Positions 1 to 9,176 of a DNA stretch of 64,000 nucleotides are shown here, piece after piece. Origin of the DNA: Pseudomonadota bacterium (GTDB lineage: Bacteria; Pseudomonadota; Alphaproteobacteria; Micropepsales; Micropepsaceae). Each line of letters starts with the position of its first letter. Position 1 is the stretch's first letter. Location of the stretch: NCBI GenBank assembly GCA_016201105.1, contig JACQDN010000009.1, positions 1 to 64,000 of the forward strand, in the 5' to 3' direction. The translations under genes were made by a program, and so were the position numbers. The notes under the pieces are model-generated. The model saw only the letters and a program-made list of their open reading frames with translations, made no database searches and was not told the DNA's origin.

Positions 1-1
1 G

Positions 2-637
2 AATCGGGAAGGCGTCGAGCGCGGCATCAATCCTTTCGATTCCGGTTCGGCACTGCATACCCAAGTGATGAAGACCGAAGCGCTCAAACAGGCGCTGGAC
101 AAATACGGATTCGATGCCGCGTTCGGCGGCGCCCGGCGCGATGAAGAAAAGTCCCGCGCCAAAGAGCGCGTGTTCTCGTTTCGCACGGCCGCGCATGCCT
201 GGGATCCCAAGAACCAACGTCCCGAACTCTGGCGCGTTTACAACACGCGCATCAACAAAGGCGAATCCATCCGCGTCTTTCCGCTCTCCAATTGGACCGA
301 GCTGGATATCTGGCAATACATCCTGCGCGAAGACATTCCGATCGTACCGCTCTATTTCGCAAAGAAACGCCCGGTCGTGGAGCGCGATGGCACGCTCATC
401 ATGGTCGACGACGAGCGGATGAAGCTGCGCGCGAGCGAGAAAGCCGAACAGCGCCTCGTGCGGTTTCGTACGCTCGGCTGCTATCCGCTGACCGGCGCTA
501 TCGACTCTTCCGCCGATACGCTCGAAGCCATCGTCAGCGAGATGTTCACCGCGCGCACCTCCGAGCGTCAGGGCCGGCTCATCGATTCGGATGAAAAATC
601 CTCGATGGAGAAGAAGAAGAAGGAGGGGTATTTCTGA
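2..637 (+). CDS. cysD: Sulfate adenylyltransferase subunit 2 (ATP sulfurylase small subunit), 5' end outside window
   Basis: This is the C-terminal 211 residues of CysD, the catalytic subunit that makes adenosine 5'-phosphosulfate (APS) from sulfate and ATP together with the GTPase CysN. The PAPS-reductase-like fold is recognisable from the stretch [17 protein letters not shown], then the segment with [14 protein letters not shown], and the C-terminal [10 protein letters not shown]. The open frame runs from base 2 without a start, so the gene begins upstream of the window. Its TGA shares one base with the ATG of the next gene (TGATG), which indicates translational coupling with cysNC. The tail is lysine-rich (KKKKEGYF). 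The family assignment is secure; only the N-terminus with the PP-loop is missing from view. Confidence 0.96.
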   Translation, partial: NREGVERGINPFDSGSALHTQVMKTEALKQALDKYGFDAAFGGARRDEEKSRAKERVFSFRTAAHAWDPKNQRPELWRVYNTRINKGESIRVFPLSNWTELDIWQYILREDIPIVPLYFAKKRPVVERDGTLIMVDDERMKLRASEKAEQRLVRFRTLGCYPLTGAIDSSADTLEAIVSEMFTARTSERQGRLIDSDEKSSMEKKKKEGYF

Positions 638-2535
638 TGAACCACTCCTCAATTTCCGATCTGAAGGCTTTTCTGGCGGAACAGGAAAACAAATCTCTCC
701 TGCGGTTTCTCACTTGCGGCAGCGTGGATGATGGAAAATCCACGCTGATCGGACGGCTGCTCTACGATTCCAAGTTGTTGTTCGAAGATCATCTCGCGGC
801 GTTGGAAAAAGACTCCAAGAAGCACGGAACAACGGGCGACGACATCGATTTTGCGCTGCTGGTGGACGGTCTGGAAGCGGAACGCGAGCAGGGCATCACC
901 ATCGACGTCGCCTACCGGTTCTTCGCGACCCAGAAGCGCAAATTCATCGTCGCCGATACGCCCGGTCATGAGCAATATACGAGGAACATGGCGACGGGGG
1001 CTTCGAACTCCGAGCTCGCCGTCATTCTCGTCGATGCGCGCAAGGGCGTTCTCACGCAGACGCGCCGGCACGCGTATATCGCTTCATTGCTGGGCATTCG
1101 TCACGCCGTGTTGGCGGTGAACAAGATCGATCTCGTCGGATATTCTGAAGAGACCTTTTCCAGCATCGTCGCCGAGTTCAAAACGTTTGCGATGCAGCTG
1201 GACTTCGCCGGCCTGACCGCGATCCCGATTTCCGCGCGTTTTGGCGACAACGTTTTCGCGCGCAGCGAAAACATGAACTGGTATACGGGACCGGTGTTGT
1301 TGGAGCATCTGGAAAGGGTCGATGTGGAATCGAAGGCGGAGGAACTGCCGTTCCGTCTGCCGGTGCAATGGGTGAACCGTCCCGATCTCGATTTTCGCGG
1401 GTTCTCGGGCACCGTCGTCGGCGGTCGCGTGAAACCGGGTGACCAAATTGCGGTCGCCCGCTCGGGACGGACCAGTGCAGTCAAGCGCATCGTCACGATG
1501 GATGGCGATCTTCAGGAAGCCGTTGCCGGTCACGCCGTCACGGTCACGCTGGCGGACGAAATCGACGTTTCGCGCGGCGATCTCCTCGTCGCCCCCACGG
1601 AACGCCCGGAAGTCGCCGATCAATTCGCGGCTCACATGCTGTGGATGGCCGACGATGAAATGCTGCCGGGGCGCCAATATTGGCTGAAACTGGGGACTGC
1701 GACTGTTCCTGTCACCATTACGGCGCTCAAGCACAGCGTGGATGTGAATACGCTCGAGCATCTGGCCGCCAAGACGCTGCATCTCAACGAAGTGGGCTAT
1801 GCGAATTTTTCCTCGGCGCAGCCCATTGCGTTCGATTCCTATAAGTCCAATCGCGACACTGGCGGGTTCATTCTCATCGATCGTTTCACCAATGCGACGG
1901 TCGCCGCCGGCATGATCGACTTCGGTCTGCGCCGCGCAACCAATGTTCATTGGCAAGCGCTGGATGTGAACAAGTCCGTGCGCGCCGATCTTAAGGGCCA
2001 GAAGCCAGGGCTGTTGTGGTTTACGGGCCTTTCCGGTTCCGGAAAATCGACCATCGCCAATCTCGTGGAAAAGGCGCTGCTTGCGCGCGGTCGGCATACC
2101 TATCTATTGGATGGCGACAACGTTCGTCATGGGCTGAACCGCGACCTCGGCTTTACCGATGCCGACCGCGTGGAGAACATCCGCCGCGTCGCGGAAACGG
2201 CCAAGCTCTTTATCGATGCCGGATTGATCGTGCTGGTGTCGTTCATTTCTCCGTTCCGTTCGGAGCGGCGCATGGCGCGCGAATTGCTTGAGGCCGGGGA
2301 GTTCATCGAAGTCTTTGTCGATACGCCGCTGGAAGTCTGCATGCAGCGCGATCCCAAGGGGCTCTATCAAAAGGCCGTGCAAGGCCAGATCAAGAACTTC
2401 ACCGGTATCGACAGTCCGTACGAAGTGCCGGAAGCTGCGGAGATCACGCTCAAGACGGAAAGTGCCGCGCCCGAACAGCTCGCCGAGGAATTGGTGCGTT
2501 ATCTCGAAGAGCGCGGGCTCGTCCCGCACATGTGA
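637..2535 (+). CDS. cysNC: Bifunctional sulfate adenylyltransferase subunit 1 / APS kinase
   Basis: A 632-residue fusion of the regulatory GTPase CysN with APS kinase CysC; together with CysD it turns sulfate into APS and then PAPS in the cytoplasm. The N-terminal half carries the GTPase P-loop GSVDDGKS (residues 28-35), DTPGHEQY and NKID. The EF-Tu-like beta-barrel domains follow. The C-terminal domain starts near residue 455 with a second P-loop, GLSGSGKST (about 463-471), and the APS-kinase motif [10 protein letters not shown]. The length fits fused CysNC proteins. The start ATG overlaps the cysD stop. A 13-bp tandem duplication covers its own stop codon, and a long hairpin lies about 30 bases downstream. 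Confidence 0.97.
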   Translation: MNHSSISDLKAFLAEQENKSLLRFLTCGSVDDGKSTLIGRLLYDSKLLFEDHLAALEKDSKKHGTTGDDIDFALLVDGLEAEREQGITIDVAYRFFATQKRKFIVADTPGHEQYTRNMATGASNSELAVILVDARKGVLTQTRRHAYIASLLGIRHAVLAVNKIDLVGYSEETFSSIVAEFKTFAMQLDFAGLTAIPISARFGDNVFARSENMNWYTGPVLLEHLERVDVESKAEELPFRLPVQWVNRPDLDFRGFSGTVVGGRVKPGDQIAVARSGRTSAVKRIVTMDGDLQEAVAGHAVTVTLADEIDVSRGDLLVAPTERPEVADQFAAHMLWMADDEMLPGRQYWLKLGTATVPVTITALKHSVDVNTLEHLAAKTLHLNEVGYANFSSAQPIAFDSYKSNRDTGGFILIDRFTNATVAAGMIDFGLRRATNVHWQALDVNKSVRADLKGQKPGLLWFTGLSGSGKSTIANLVEKALLARGRHTYLLDGDNVRHGLNRDLGFTDADRVENIRRVAETAKLFIDAGLIVLVSFISPFRSERRMARELLEAGEFIEVFVDTPLEVCMQRDPKGLYQKAVQGQIKNFTGIDSPYEVPEAAEITLKTESAAPEQLAEELVRYLEERGLVPHM

Positions 2536-2553
2536 TCAATACATGTGATCAAT
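2528..2553. repeat. 13-bp perfect tandem duplication over the cysNC stop codon
   Basis: The 13-mer ACATGTGATCAAT occurs twice in direct succession. The first copy holds the last codons and the TGA of cysNC. It looks like a recent slippage duplication; no function is implied. Confidence 0.8.
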
Positions 2554-2564
2554 CCGCGGGCCTT

Positions 2565-2602
2565 GGAGCATGATCTGATTACTTTGAATCAGATGATGCT
2601 CC
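2565..2602 (+). terminator. Long hairpin after cysNC, possible terminator between convergent genes
   Basis: A 16-bp stem with one mismatch (arms 2565-2580 and 2587-2602) encloses a six-base loop. It sits between the stops of cysNC (+) and ugd (-). What follows is only moderately T-rich (AGATTCTTTGATT), so it may end transcription from the + side, or it may be a dispersed palindrome of the GGAGCATGATC type common in alphaproteobacteria. Confidence 0.5.
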
Positions 2603-2642
2603 AGATTCTTTGATTATCGCGCAATTTAACGGGTGAACCGCT

Positions 2643-3968
2643 TCACACTTCACCCGATTGCGCTCCAGCGGTCCTTCGTCCCACGCTCACATAGGTGAAG
2701 CCCATCGCCGCCATCGAGGCCGGGCGGTAGATGTTGCGCAGATCCACCATCAATGGGTGCTTCAAAAGGTTTTTCGTTCTGCGCAGATCCAGTGCGCGGA
2801 ATTCGTTCCACTCGGTGAGGATGACGAGGCCATCGGCGTTTTCCAGCGCTTCGTAGCTGTCATTGCACAGTTCGACATTGAGCAGCCTGCGCGCTTCCTT
2901 CGCTCCTTCCGGATCGTAAGCACGGATATGCGCGCCCTGGTTCTGCAGATACGGCACGATCACCAAGCTCGGTGCATCACGCATGTCGTCGGTATTCGGT
3001 TTGAATGTGAGCCCAAGCACGGCGATGGTTTTGCCCTTCACGCTGCCGAAGGCTGCTTCGACTTTCTTGGCCATCTCAAGCTTGCGCGCTTCGTTGGCGT
3101 TCACGACGGCCTCGACAATGCGCGTGGTCGCTCCTGCCTGCTGGGACGTTTTCAAGAGTGCCAACGTGTCCTTGGGGAAACAGGAGCCACCGAAGCCGGG
3201 GCCGGCATGCAGGAATTTCGAACCGATACGGCCGTCCAGTCCCATGCCGCGAGCGACGTCCTGCACGTCCGCGCCGACCTTTTCACACAGGCTGGCGATT
3301 TCGTTGATGAAGGTGATCTTCGTCGCGAGAAAGGCGTTCGCGGCGTATTTGATCAGTTCGGAGGACTCGCGCGTCGTGAACAAAATTGGCGTCTCGTTCA
3401 GAAACAGCGGCCGATAGACTTCCTTCATCATGTCGCGTGCGCGATCGGTATCGCAGCCCACGACCACGCGGTCGGGCCGGCGAAAATCTTCGATCGCCGA
3501 TCCTTCGCGCAGGAATTCCGGATTGGACGCCACGTCGAAATTGGCATCGGGCCGCGCGCTCTTGATCGCATCTTCCACTTTGCGGCTCGTGCCGACCGGC
3601 ACGGTGGATTTGGTGACGACCACGGCATAGTCACTCAAGTTCATGGCGATCTCTTCCGCGGCCGCGAAGACGAAACTGAGATCGGCATGACCGTCGCCGC
3701 GGCGGCTGGGCGTTCCGACCGCAATGAACACGACCTGTGCGCCGGGTATCGCCGCTTTCAGATCGGTCGTGAACGAAAGACGTCCCGCCTTCACGCCCGC
3801 GGCGACCACCTCGTCGAGGCCAGGCTCGAAGATCGGAATGATGTTCTTCTTCAGCGCTTCGATTTTCGAAGCATCCTTGTCGACGCAAACCACTTCATGA
3901 CCGAACTCGGAAAGGCACGCCGCGGAAACCAATCCGACATAACCGGTTCCAATCATTGCGATACGCAT
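2643..3968 (-). CDS. ugd: UDP-glucose 6-dehydrogenase
   Basis: A 441-residue cytoplasmic enzyme that oxidises UDP-glucose to UDP-glucuronate with two NAD+, supplying uronic acid for exopolysaccharide or lipopolysaccharide. The N-terminus holds the Rossmann motif GTGYVGLV. The catalytic cysteine lies near residue 263 in GSCFPKDTLAL, followed by the C-terminal UDP-binding domain with GLTFKPNTDDMRD. The length is normal for the family. The gene lies 20 bases downstream of manC on the same strand, so the two are probably one transcript. galE and galU nearby complete a nucleotide-sugar set. Confidence 0.97.
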   Translation of the reverse strand: MRIAMIGTGYVGLVSAACLSEFGHEVVCVDKDASKIEALKKNIIPIFEPGLDEVVAAGVKAGRLSFTTDLKAAIPGAQVVFIAVGTPSRRGDGHADLSFVFAAAEEIAMNLSDYAVVVTKSTVPVGTSRKVEDAIKSARPDANFDVASNPEFLREGSAIEDFRRPDRVVVGCDTDRARDMMKEVYRPLFLNETPILFTTRESSELIKYAANAFLATKITFINEIASLCEKVGADVQDVARGMGLDGRIGSKFLHAGPGFGGSCFPKDTLALLKTSQQAGATTRIVEAVVNANEARKLEMAKKVEAAFGSVKGKTIAVLGLTFKPNTDDMRDAPSLVIVPYLQNQGAHIRAYDPEGAKEARRLLNVELCNDSYEALENADGLVILTEWNEFRALDLRRTKNLLKHPLMVDLRNIYRPASMAAMGFTYVSVGRRTAGAQSGEV

Positions 3969-3988
3969 GAAATGTCCTTGTGTTTCTC

Positions 3989-5452
3989 TTAGCGGCCGTA
4001 ATCGTCGCTGAACCGCTCGATATCGTCTTCACCGAGATAGGCACCGGATTGCACTTCGATCAGCTGCAGCGGCTCGCGGCCCTGATTGGCGAGGCGATGC
4101 TTAGCGCCGAGTGGAATAAAGGTAGATTCGTTTTCGTGCAATTCGAACGTTCTCTCGTCGCAGGTCACTGTGGCGGTTCCCGACACGACGACCCAATGCT
4201 CGGCGCGGTGTTTGTGACGTTGCAGGCTCAAACGCGCACCGGGATTGACGATCAACCGCTTCACCTGGAAACGCTCGGCGTTCTCAAGCGATTCATACGA
4301 ACCCCAGGGCCTGAGCACGCGCGGATGATGAATGTGACTTTCCGATCCACGCCTTTCCAGCTCTTCCACGATCGCCTTCACGTCTTGCGCGCGCTCATGG
4401 CTGGCGACCAGCACTGCATCTTTGGACGCCACGACCACCAGGTTGTCGACGCCCACCGCCGCGATGAGAGGGCCGTCGCTGCGCAAATAGGAGTTTCGGA
4501 CGGCTGTGGGGATCACGTCGCCATAGATCGCGTTGCCGCTGTCGTCCTTGCCGCTGGATTCCCACATCGAATGCCACGAACCGATATCGTTCCAGCCCAT
4601 CTCGACAGGCACAACGGCCGCATGGCTCGTATGTTCCATGACGGCATAGTCGATCGACTTGGACGGCGAGGCCTTGAATGCGGTCTCGTCCAACCTCAGG
4701 AAGTCCATGTCGCGCTTGGCGCGCGACACGGCCCTCTTGCAGGCCGAAAGTATCTCCGGCTGAAAGCGTTGCAATTCGGCGAGATAGGTTGACGCTTTGA
4801 AAAGAAAGATTCCGCTGTTCCAGAAATAAGTTCCCGCCTGCAGATAACGTTCCGCCGTCGCCACATCCGGCTTCTCGACAAAGCGCGATACCTTGGACAC
4901 GCCATGCGCTCCCTCAAGTGCGTCGCCCCGTTGCACATAGCCGTAACCGGTCTCAGGTTTTGTCGGCGCGATCCCGAAGGTTACGATTGCGCCTCTCAAT
5001 GCGGCTGGGCGTGCGACTTCCACCGCCGCAAGAAAGGCTGCGCGATCCGCCACCACATGGTCGGCCGGCATGGCGAGCACAAGCGACTCAGAATCGCCTT
5101 CACCGAGTATCAGGGAGGCTGCGGCAATTGCGGGCGCCGTGTTGCGTCCAGCCGGCTCAAGGATGATCGCCGAAGGTTGGATCCCAAGTTCGCGCAATTG
5201 CTCGGCGACGAGAAAGCGGTGCTCGTCATTGCAAACGATGGAAGGTTGGGCGAATTGCGCGCCCGAAACGCGCTCTGCCGCATCCTGGATCAACGTGTAT
5301 TTGCCCGCGAGTGGCAGAAACTGCTTGGGATGCTGACTTCGCGACAGCGGCCACAGCCGCGAGCCGACGCCGCCGGACATGATTACCGGATGGATGAGGG
5401 CGCTTGCGGTCATCTCGTGGCCTGAGGCGGCGGGAAACCGGGGTTCTCGCAT
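3989..5452 (-). CDS. manC: Mannose-1-phosphate guanylyltransferase / mannose-6-phosphate isomerase (type II)
   Basis: A bifunctional enzyme of up to 487 residues that makes GDP-mannose from mannose 1-phosphate and GTP and can interconvert mannose 6-phosphate and fructose 6-phosphate. The N-terminal nucleotidyltransferase opens with the signature GGVGSRLWPLSR. The C-terminal cupin domain has RPWGSYESL and the metal-site segment LQRHKHRAEHW. The start is uncertain: ATG at 5452 gives 13 extra residues over ATG at 5413 (MTASALIHPV), which fits homologues better, but neither has a good Shine-Dalgarno sequence. It is transcribed divergently from galE and leads into ugd. Confidence 0.95.
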   Translation of the reverse strand: MREPRFPAASGHEMTASALIHPVIMSGGVGSRLWPLSRSQHPKQFLPLAGKYTLIQDAAERVSGAQFAQPSIVCNDEHRFLVAEQLRELGIQPSAIILEPAGRNTAPAIAAASLILGEGDSESLVLAMPADHVVADRAAFLAAVEVARPAALRGAIVTFGIAPTKPETGYGYVQRGDALEGAHGVSKVSRFVEKPDVATAERYLQAGTYFWNSGIFLFKASTYLAELQRFQPEILSACKRAVSRAKRDMDFLRLDETAFKASPSKSIDYAVMEHTSHAAVVPVEMGWNDIGSWHSMWESSGKDDSGNAIYGDVIPTAVRNSYLRSDGPLIAAVGVDNLVVVASKDAVLVASHERAQDVKAIVEELERRGSESHIHHPRVLRPWGSYESLENAERFQVKRLIVNPGARLSLQRHKHRAEHWVVVSGTATVTCDERTFELHENESTFIPLGAKHRLANQGREPLQLIEVQSGAYLGEDDIERFSDDYGR

Positions 5453-5530
5453 AGAAGGTGGGAAATTTCATTCATTTCCGTCGTATTATCACATGAGACT
5501 CGCCCGCGCCCGATAGGACACCCCCCACCG

Positions 5531-6514
5531 ATGACGGTCTTGGTTACCGGCGGAGCCGGCTACATCGGCAGCCACATGGTCCTGGGACTGGTGGACCGCG
5601 GGGAAGTGCCCGTCGTTCTGGACAATCTGTCGACCGGGCAACGCGGATTGGTCCATGAAAATGTACGGTTCGTGGAAGGAAGCGCCGGCGATATACCGCT
5701 GGTGCGCAGGCTGGTTGCCGAGCACGGCATCGACGCCATCGCGCATTTCGCCGGCTCGATCGTAGTCCCGGATTCCGTAAGCGACCCGCTTTCCTACTAC
5801 GCAAACAACACAATGGTGTCGCGCAATCTCATCGAGGCCGCGCTGGCGTCGGGTGTGAAGAATTTTATCTTTTCCTCCACGGCGGCCGTGTATGCGGGGG
5901 AGTCTGCGGCGCTTCTTGATGAGAGTGTGCCGACCGACCCCTGCAGTCCGTATGGCCGCTCCAAGCTCATGACGGAATGGATGTTGGAAGACGGGGCGAG
6001 AGCCTATGGCTTGCGCTATGTCGCGCTTCGCTATTTCAACGTTGCGGGAGCCGATCCGAAGGGCCGCAGCGGGCAGGTGAGCGCGAAAACGACGCACCTC
6101 GTCAAACGTGCCTGTCAGGCGGCACTTGGCCGAACCTCTCACCTCGATATCTTTGGCACCGATTATCCCACTCCGGATGGAACCTGCGTTCGCGATTACA
6201 TCCACGTCAGCGATCTCATTGCCGCGCATGTCCTGGCGCTCGACTATCTTCGCAAAGAGGGCGCCGCAACGGTGATGAATTGCGGTTACGGACACGGAAG
6301 TTCGGTGCGCGATATTCTTTTCGCCACGGAACGCGTCGCCGGACTCAAACTAAAAAGCAGGGAATGTCCGCGACGTAAGGGCGACGTGCCGTTTCTCGTC
6401 TCCGACCCGCGGCTCATCAAGAAAACGTTGAACTGGGTGCCCGAACACGACGATCTCGACGAGATCGTACGCAGTGCCTATGGCTGGGAAAGCAAGCTGA
6501 ACAGCGCCGCCTAG
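5531..6514 (+). CDS. galE: UDP-glucose 4-epimerase
   Basis: A 327-residue short-chain dehydrogenase-type epimerase that interconverts UDP-glucose and UDP-galactose with bound NAD+. The NAD motif TGGAGYIGSH is at the N-terminus and the catalytic pair sits in SPYGRSKLMTEW (YxxxK). FSSTAAVY supplies the Ser/Thr of the triad, and later segments ALRYFNVAGAD and DGTCVRDYIHVSDL are GalE hallmarks. The gene is divergent from manC, with about 78 bases between them. Its last four bases overlap the end of galU on the other strand. Confidence 0.96.
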   Translation: MTVLVTGGAGYIGSHMVLGLVDRGEVPVVLDNLSTGQRGLVHENVRFVEGSAGDIPLVRRLVAEHGIDAIAHFAGSIVVPDSVSDPLSYYANNTMVSRNLIEAALASGVKNFIFSSTAAVYAGESAALLDESVPTDPCSPYGRSKLMTEWMLEDGARAYGLRYVALRYFNVAGADPKGRSGQVSAKTTHLVKRACQAALGRTSHLDIFGTDYPTPDGTCVRDYIHVSDLIAAHVLALDYLRKEGAATVMNCGYGHGSSVRDILFATERVAGLKLKSRECPRRKGDVPFLVSDPRLIKKTLNWVPEHDDLDEIVRSAYGWESKLNSAA

Positions 6515-7389
6515 AACTTCACGCTCTTCAGGATGGCCTTCAGCGCCGGTGCAATGTCGGGCCGCGAAAGTCCGACGGCGATATTGGCCTGCAGAAAGCC
6601 GACCTTGTCGCCGCAGTCGTAACGCGCACACGTCGTTGTCACGGCATGAAACGGCATGCGTCCGATCGTCTTCGCCATCGAGTCGGTCAGTTGGATCTCA
6701 CCGCCCGCGCCTTTATCCTGCTTGTCGAGTTCGGTGAAAATTTCCGGTTGCAGAATGTAGCGGCCGATCACGCACAAGCGCGACGGCGCCTTCGCGGCTT
6801 TCGGTTTCTCCACAACGCCTTTTACTTCGATGACGTTGCCTTTGATGACGCCGGGATCGATGACGCCATAGCGTTCGACTTCCGCTAGCGGCTTTTCTTC
6901 GGCCGCCACGATCACGCCGCCCACTTTGTCGTAAACCTGCATCATCTGCTTCAGCGCGCCGGGTTTGCCAACCAGCAGATCGTCCGGCAACAGCACGGCG
7001 AAAGGTTCGTTGCCAACGAAATGCCGCGCGCACCACACCGCATGGCCGAGCCCCAGAGGGCGCTGCTGGCGGGTGAAACTCACCGAGCCGGAAGCGGGAA
7101 GGCCTTCCAGAAGACTATTGAGCTGCTCCGTTTTCTCCCGGCTGCTCAACAGACGCTCGAGTTCATAAGCGTGATCGAAATGATCTTCAATGACGTGCTT
7201 GCCGCGGCCGGTCACGAAGATGAATTGCTCGATGCCCGCTTCCTTGGCTTCTTCCACCGCATATTGAACGACGGGTTTGTCCACCACGGGAAGCATTTCT
7301 TTGGGAACGGCCTTGGTGGCGGGTAGAAAGCGCGTGCCCATGCCGGCGACGGGCAGGACGGCTTTGCGGACGGGTGCGGGTTTGGGCAT
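6511..7389 (-). CDS. galU: UTP-glucose-1-phosphate uridylyltransferase
   Basis: A 292-residue enzyme that forms UDP-glucose from glucose 1-phosphate and UTP, the substrate of both ugd and galE next door. The nucleotide-binding signature GMGTRFLPATKAVPKEMLP is near residue 16, and the segments VVQYAVEEAKEAGI and GEIQLTDSM are typical of bacterial GalU. It converges on galE with a four-base overlap. The clustering of galU, galE, manC and ugd points to surface polysaccharide precursor supply, although no glycosyltransferase or polymerase is visible in this window. Confidence 0.97.
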   Translation of the reverse strand: MPKPAPVRKAVLPVAGMGTRFLPATKAVPKEMLPVVDKPVVQYAVEEAKEAGIEQFIFVTGRGKHVIEDHFDHAYELERLLSSREKTEQLNSLLEGLPASGSVSFTRQQRPLGLGHAVWCARHFVGNEPFAVLLPDDLLVGKPGALKQMMQVYDKVGGVIVAAEEKPLAEVERYGVIDPGVIKGNVIEVKGVVEKPKAAKAPSRLCVIGRYILQPEIFTELDKQDKGAGGEIQLTDSMAKTIGRMPFHAVTTTCARYDCGDKVGFLQANIAVGLSRPDIAPALKAILKSVKF

Positions 7390-7538
7390 CGCGGAGGGAC
7401 GAGAAGGGCGCGCTGTTCTTGCATACTCTGCGGCTCATCGTCCATCGGACCAAAAGTCCGAGCGCTTGGATAGCTTGCCAGCACCGTTGAACCCCCCAAG
7501 CGGAGGCTATAGATCGTTCCGGGATTGCGGGGGCGGGC

Positions 7539-9098
7539 TTGAGGTCCAAGGGCACGAAACCGGGCAGCGCGCTGCTGACTGGAGGATTTGAAATATCACC
7601 GCGCGCGCAGTGGCTCCTGCTGGGTGCGACGGTTGTCCTCTTTCTGTTGGCAACCCCTGCAGAACCTTTGTTCTACGGAAACCAAGTCACCAAATATCTC
7701 GTCGGCATGGCCGACGCGAACGTCGGCTTTTTGCGGGAAGACTGGGTCACAAACACACGCAACGGGCTCCCCGCCTTTCGTGGATTGGTCTTTCTCATTT
7801 ATTGGTTGGGACTTCCCCAACTCTCGTACGTTTTTTGGATAACGCTCACAGGCATTTTTGCCGTGGGCATGTTTGGCCTGGCGCGATCGCTGCAGGGACA
7901 AAAGACGCTCGCTGATTGCATGCACTTCGACAGGTCGAGTTTTATCTTCTCCGCTTTCTTTATTCTCACCAACTTCGGACTGTTGACGAAGCTGTGGTGG
8001 GGCGTGGCCCAACAGCACTTGCTGGGTCCGGCGCTCGAGCCCTCGCATTTCGCCACACTCTTTCCGCTCGCAATTCTTCTTTACGTGACGGAGCGCCGTG
8101 TTGCGGCGCTTCTGTGCACGATCCCGATCGGGTTATTTCACCCAGGATACATAATTCCAGTCGCCGTGCTTCTGGCCGGCTTTGTGATCGCCGATCGGGC
8201 GAACCTCCGGCGCTTTGGAGTTTCCGCGTGGGCCGCTCTTGCACTTGCCTTCATCGTTCTTGCCGCGCACGCGCTCTACTTGCAGATTCATTTCATGCCG
8301 ACGTCCCCCGAATTGGCGGAACGCGCTAGTACTATTCTCACGGAAAAGCGTATTCCCGAACAGGCAATGGTCGCACGTTGGTTGTTCACTTGGGGTTCAG
8401 CGGCGCGTATTGTCGCCGTACTGCTTGCCATGTGGTTCGCCCGCAAACATGCTGTCGGACGCATCCTGTTGGTAGCATTCGCCGGGATCGTGGCACTTAC
8501 CCTGTTTCAAGTGCTGACCGGTAATCATCTCCTTGCGCTCATCGCGCCGTGGCGCACCAGCATCTGGGTTGTGCCTCTATCGGTTATCGTCCTTCTCGGT
8601 ACGGCGGCACAGTTTGTGGATCACCAGTTGGAGCGTCCGGAATTGGGCGTGCGGATGCGCCTGCCGGTAGCAGCCCTCCTCGTTCTTCTTTCCGCCGCCG
8701 CGGCGCTCGAGGGCGCAAACGCAAAGATCAAGGATTTTAGAGCGCCCCAATTGGCCGGTTACGAGATCTATCTGAAGAACGCCGCCAGCCCGCACACGCT
8801 TTACCTCGTGCCGACAGATCTTTCGAAGATTCGTATCGATACGCTGGCGCCCATTTACATCACTGGGAAGTCTCATCCCTATCAAGATTATGAGGTGCTC
8901 GAATGGTATCGGCGCACGCAGGTTGTCGACGCACTGTACAAGCCCGAAGTCGTCGATTGCGGTGCATTGAGAGAACTCACGCGCGAAGCGCATCTTACGC
9001 ACATGCTCGTCACCCGCTTCGATCAAACCGTGAATTGTTCCTTTGCCAAGCTGGTGTATTTGGACGCGGAGGCCAGAATTTACGCACTGAAGTTGTAA
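7539..9098 (+). CDS. Polytopic membrane protein, GT-C-like, function unknown
   Basis: A 519-residue integral membrane protein with about ten hydrophobic segments spread over residues 20-390, then a soluble C-terminal region of about 130 residues. The architecture (many helices, extramembrane C-terminal domain, an early acidic loop) resembles GT-C glycosyltransferases and YfhO-like proteins, but I see no certain catalytic motif. The start is a TTG with only a weak upstream purine run, so the true N-terminus may differ slightly. It stands downstream of the divergent galU and 78 bases upstream of an exported FGE-fold protein. A role in cell-envelope glycan handling is an inference from fold and position only. 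Confidence 0.8.
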   Translation: MRSKGTKPGSALLTGGFEISPRAQWLLLGATVVLFLLATPAEPLFYGNQVTKYLVGMADANVGFLREDWVTNTRNGLPAFRGLVFLIYWLGLPQLSYVFWITLTGIFAVGMFGLARSLQGQKTLADCMHFDRSSFIFSAFFILTNFGLLTKLWWGVAQQHLLGPALEPSHFATLFPLAILLYVTERRVAALLCTIPIGLFHPGYIIPVAVLLAGFVIADRANLRRFGVSAWAALALAFIVLAAHALYLQIHFMPTSPELAERASTILTEKRIPEQAMVARWLFTWGSAARIVAVLLAMWFARKHAVGRILLVAFAGIVALTLFQVLTGNHLLALIAPWRTSIWVVPLSVIVLLGTAAQFVDHQLERPELGVRMRLPVAALLVLLSAAAALEGANAKIKDFRAPQLAGYEIYLKNAASPHTLYLVPTDLSKIRIDTLAPIYITGKSHPYQDYEVLEWYRRTQVVDALYKPEVVDCGALRELTREAHLTHMLVTRFDQTVNCSFAKLVYLDAEARIYALKL

Positions 9099-9176
9099 TC
9101 CGCCGGTAAGACTGGGCGCTGTTCAAGCCCGTCGATATCGGGATACTCGTTTGCGCCGTTACAACGTTAGAGTTTC

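Noticed and set aside
2658-3992. 444-codon open frame on the + strand opposite ugd
   Set aside because: It is the antisense shadow of a well-conserved gene; its sequence is Arg/His-rich with no family motif.
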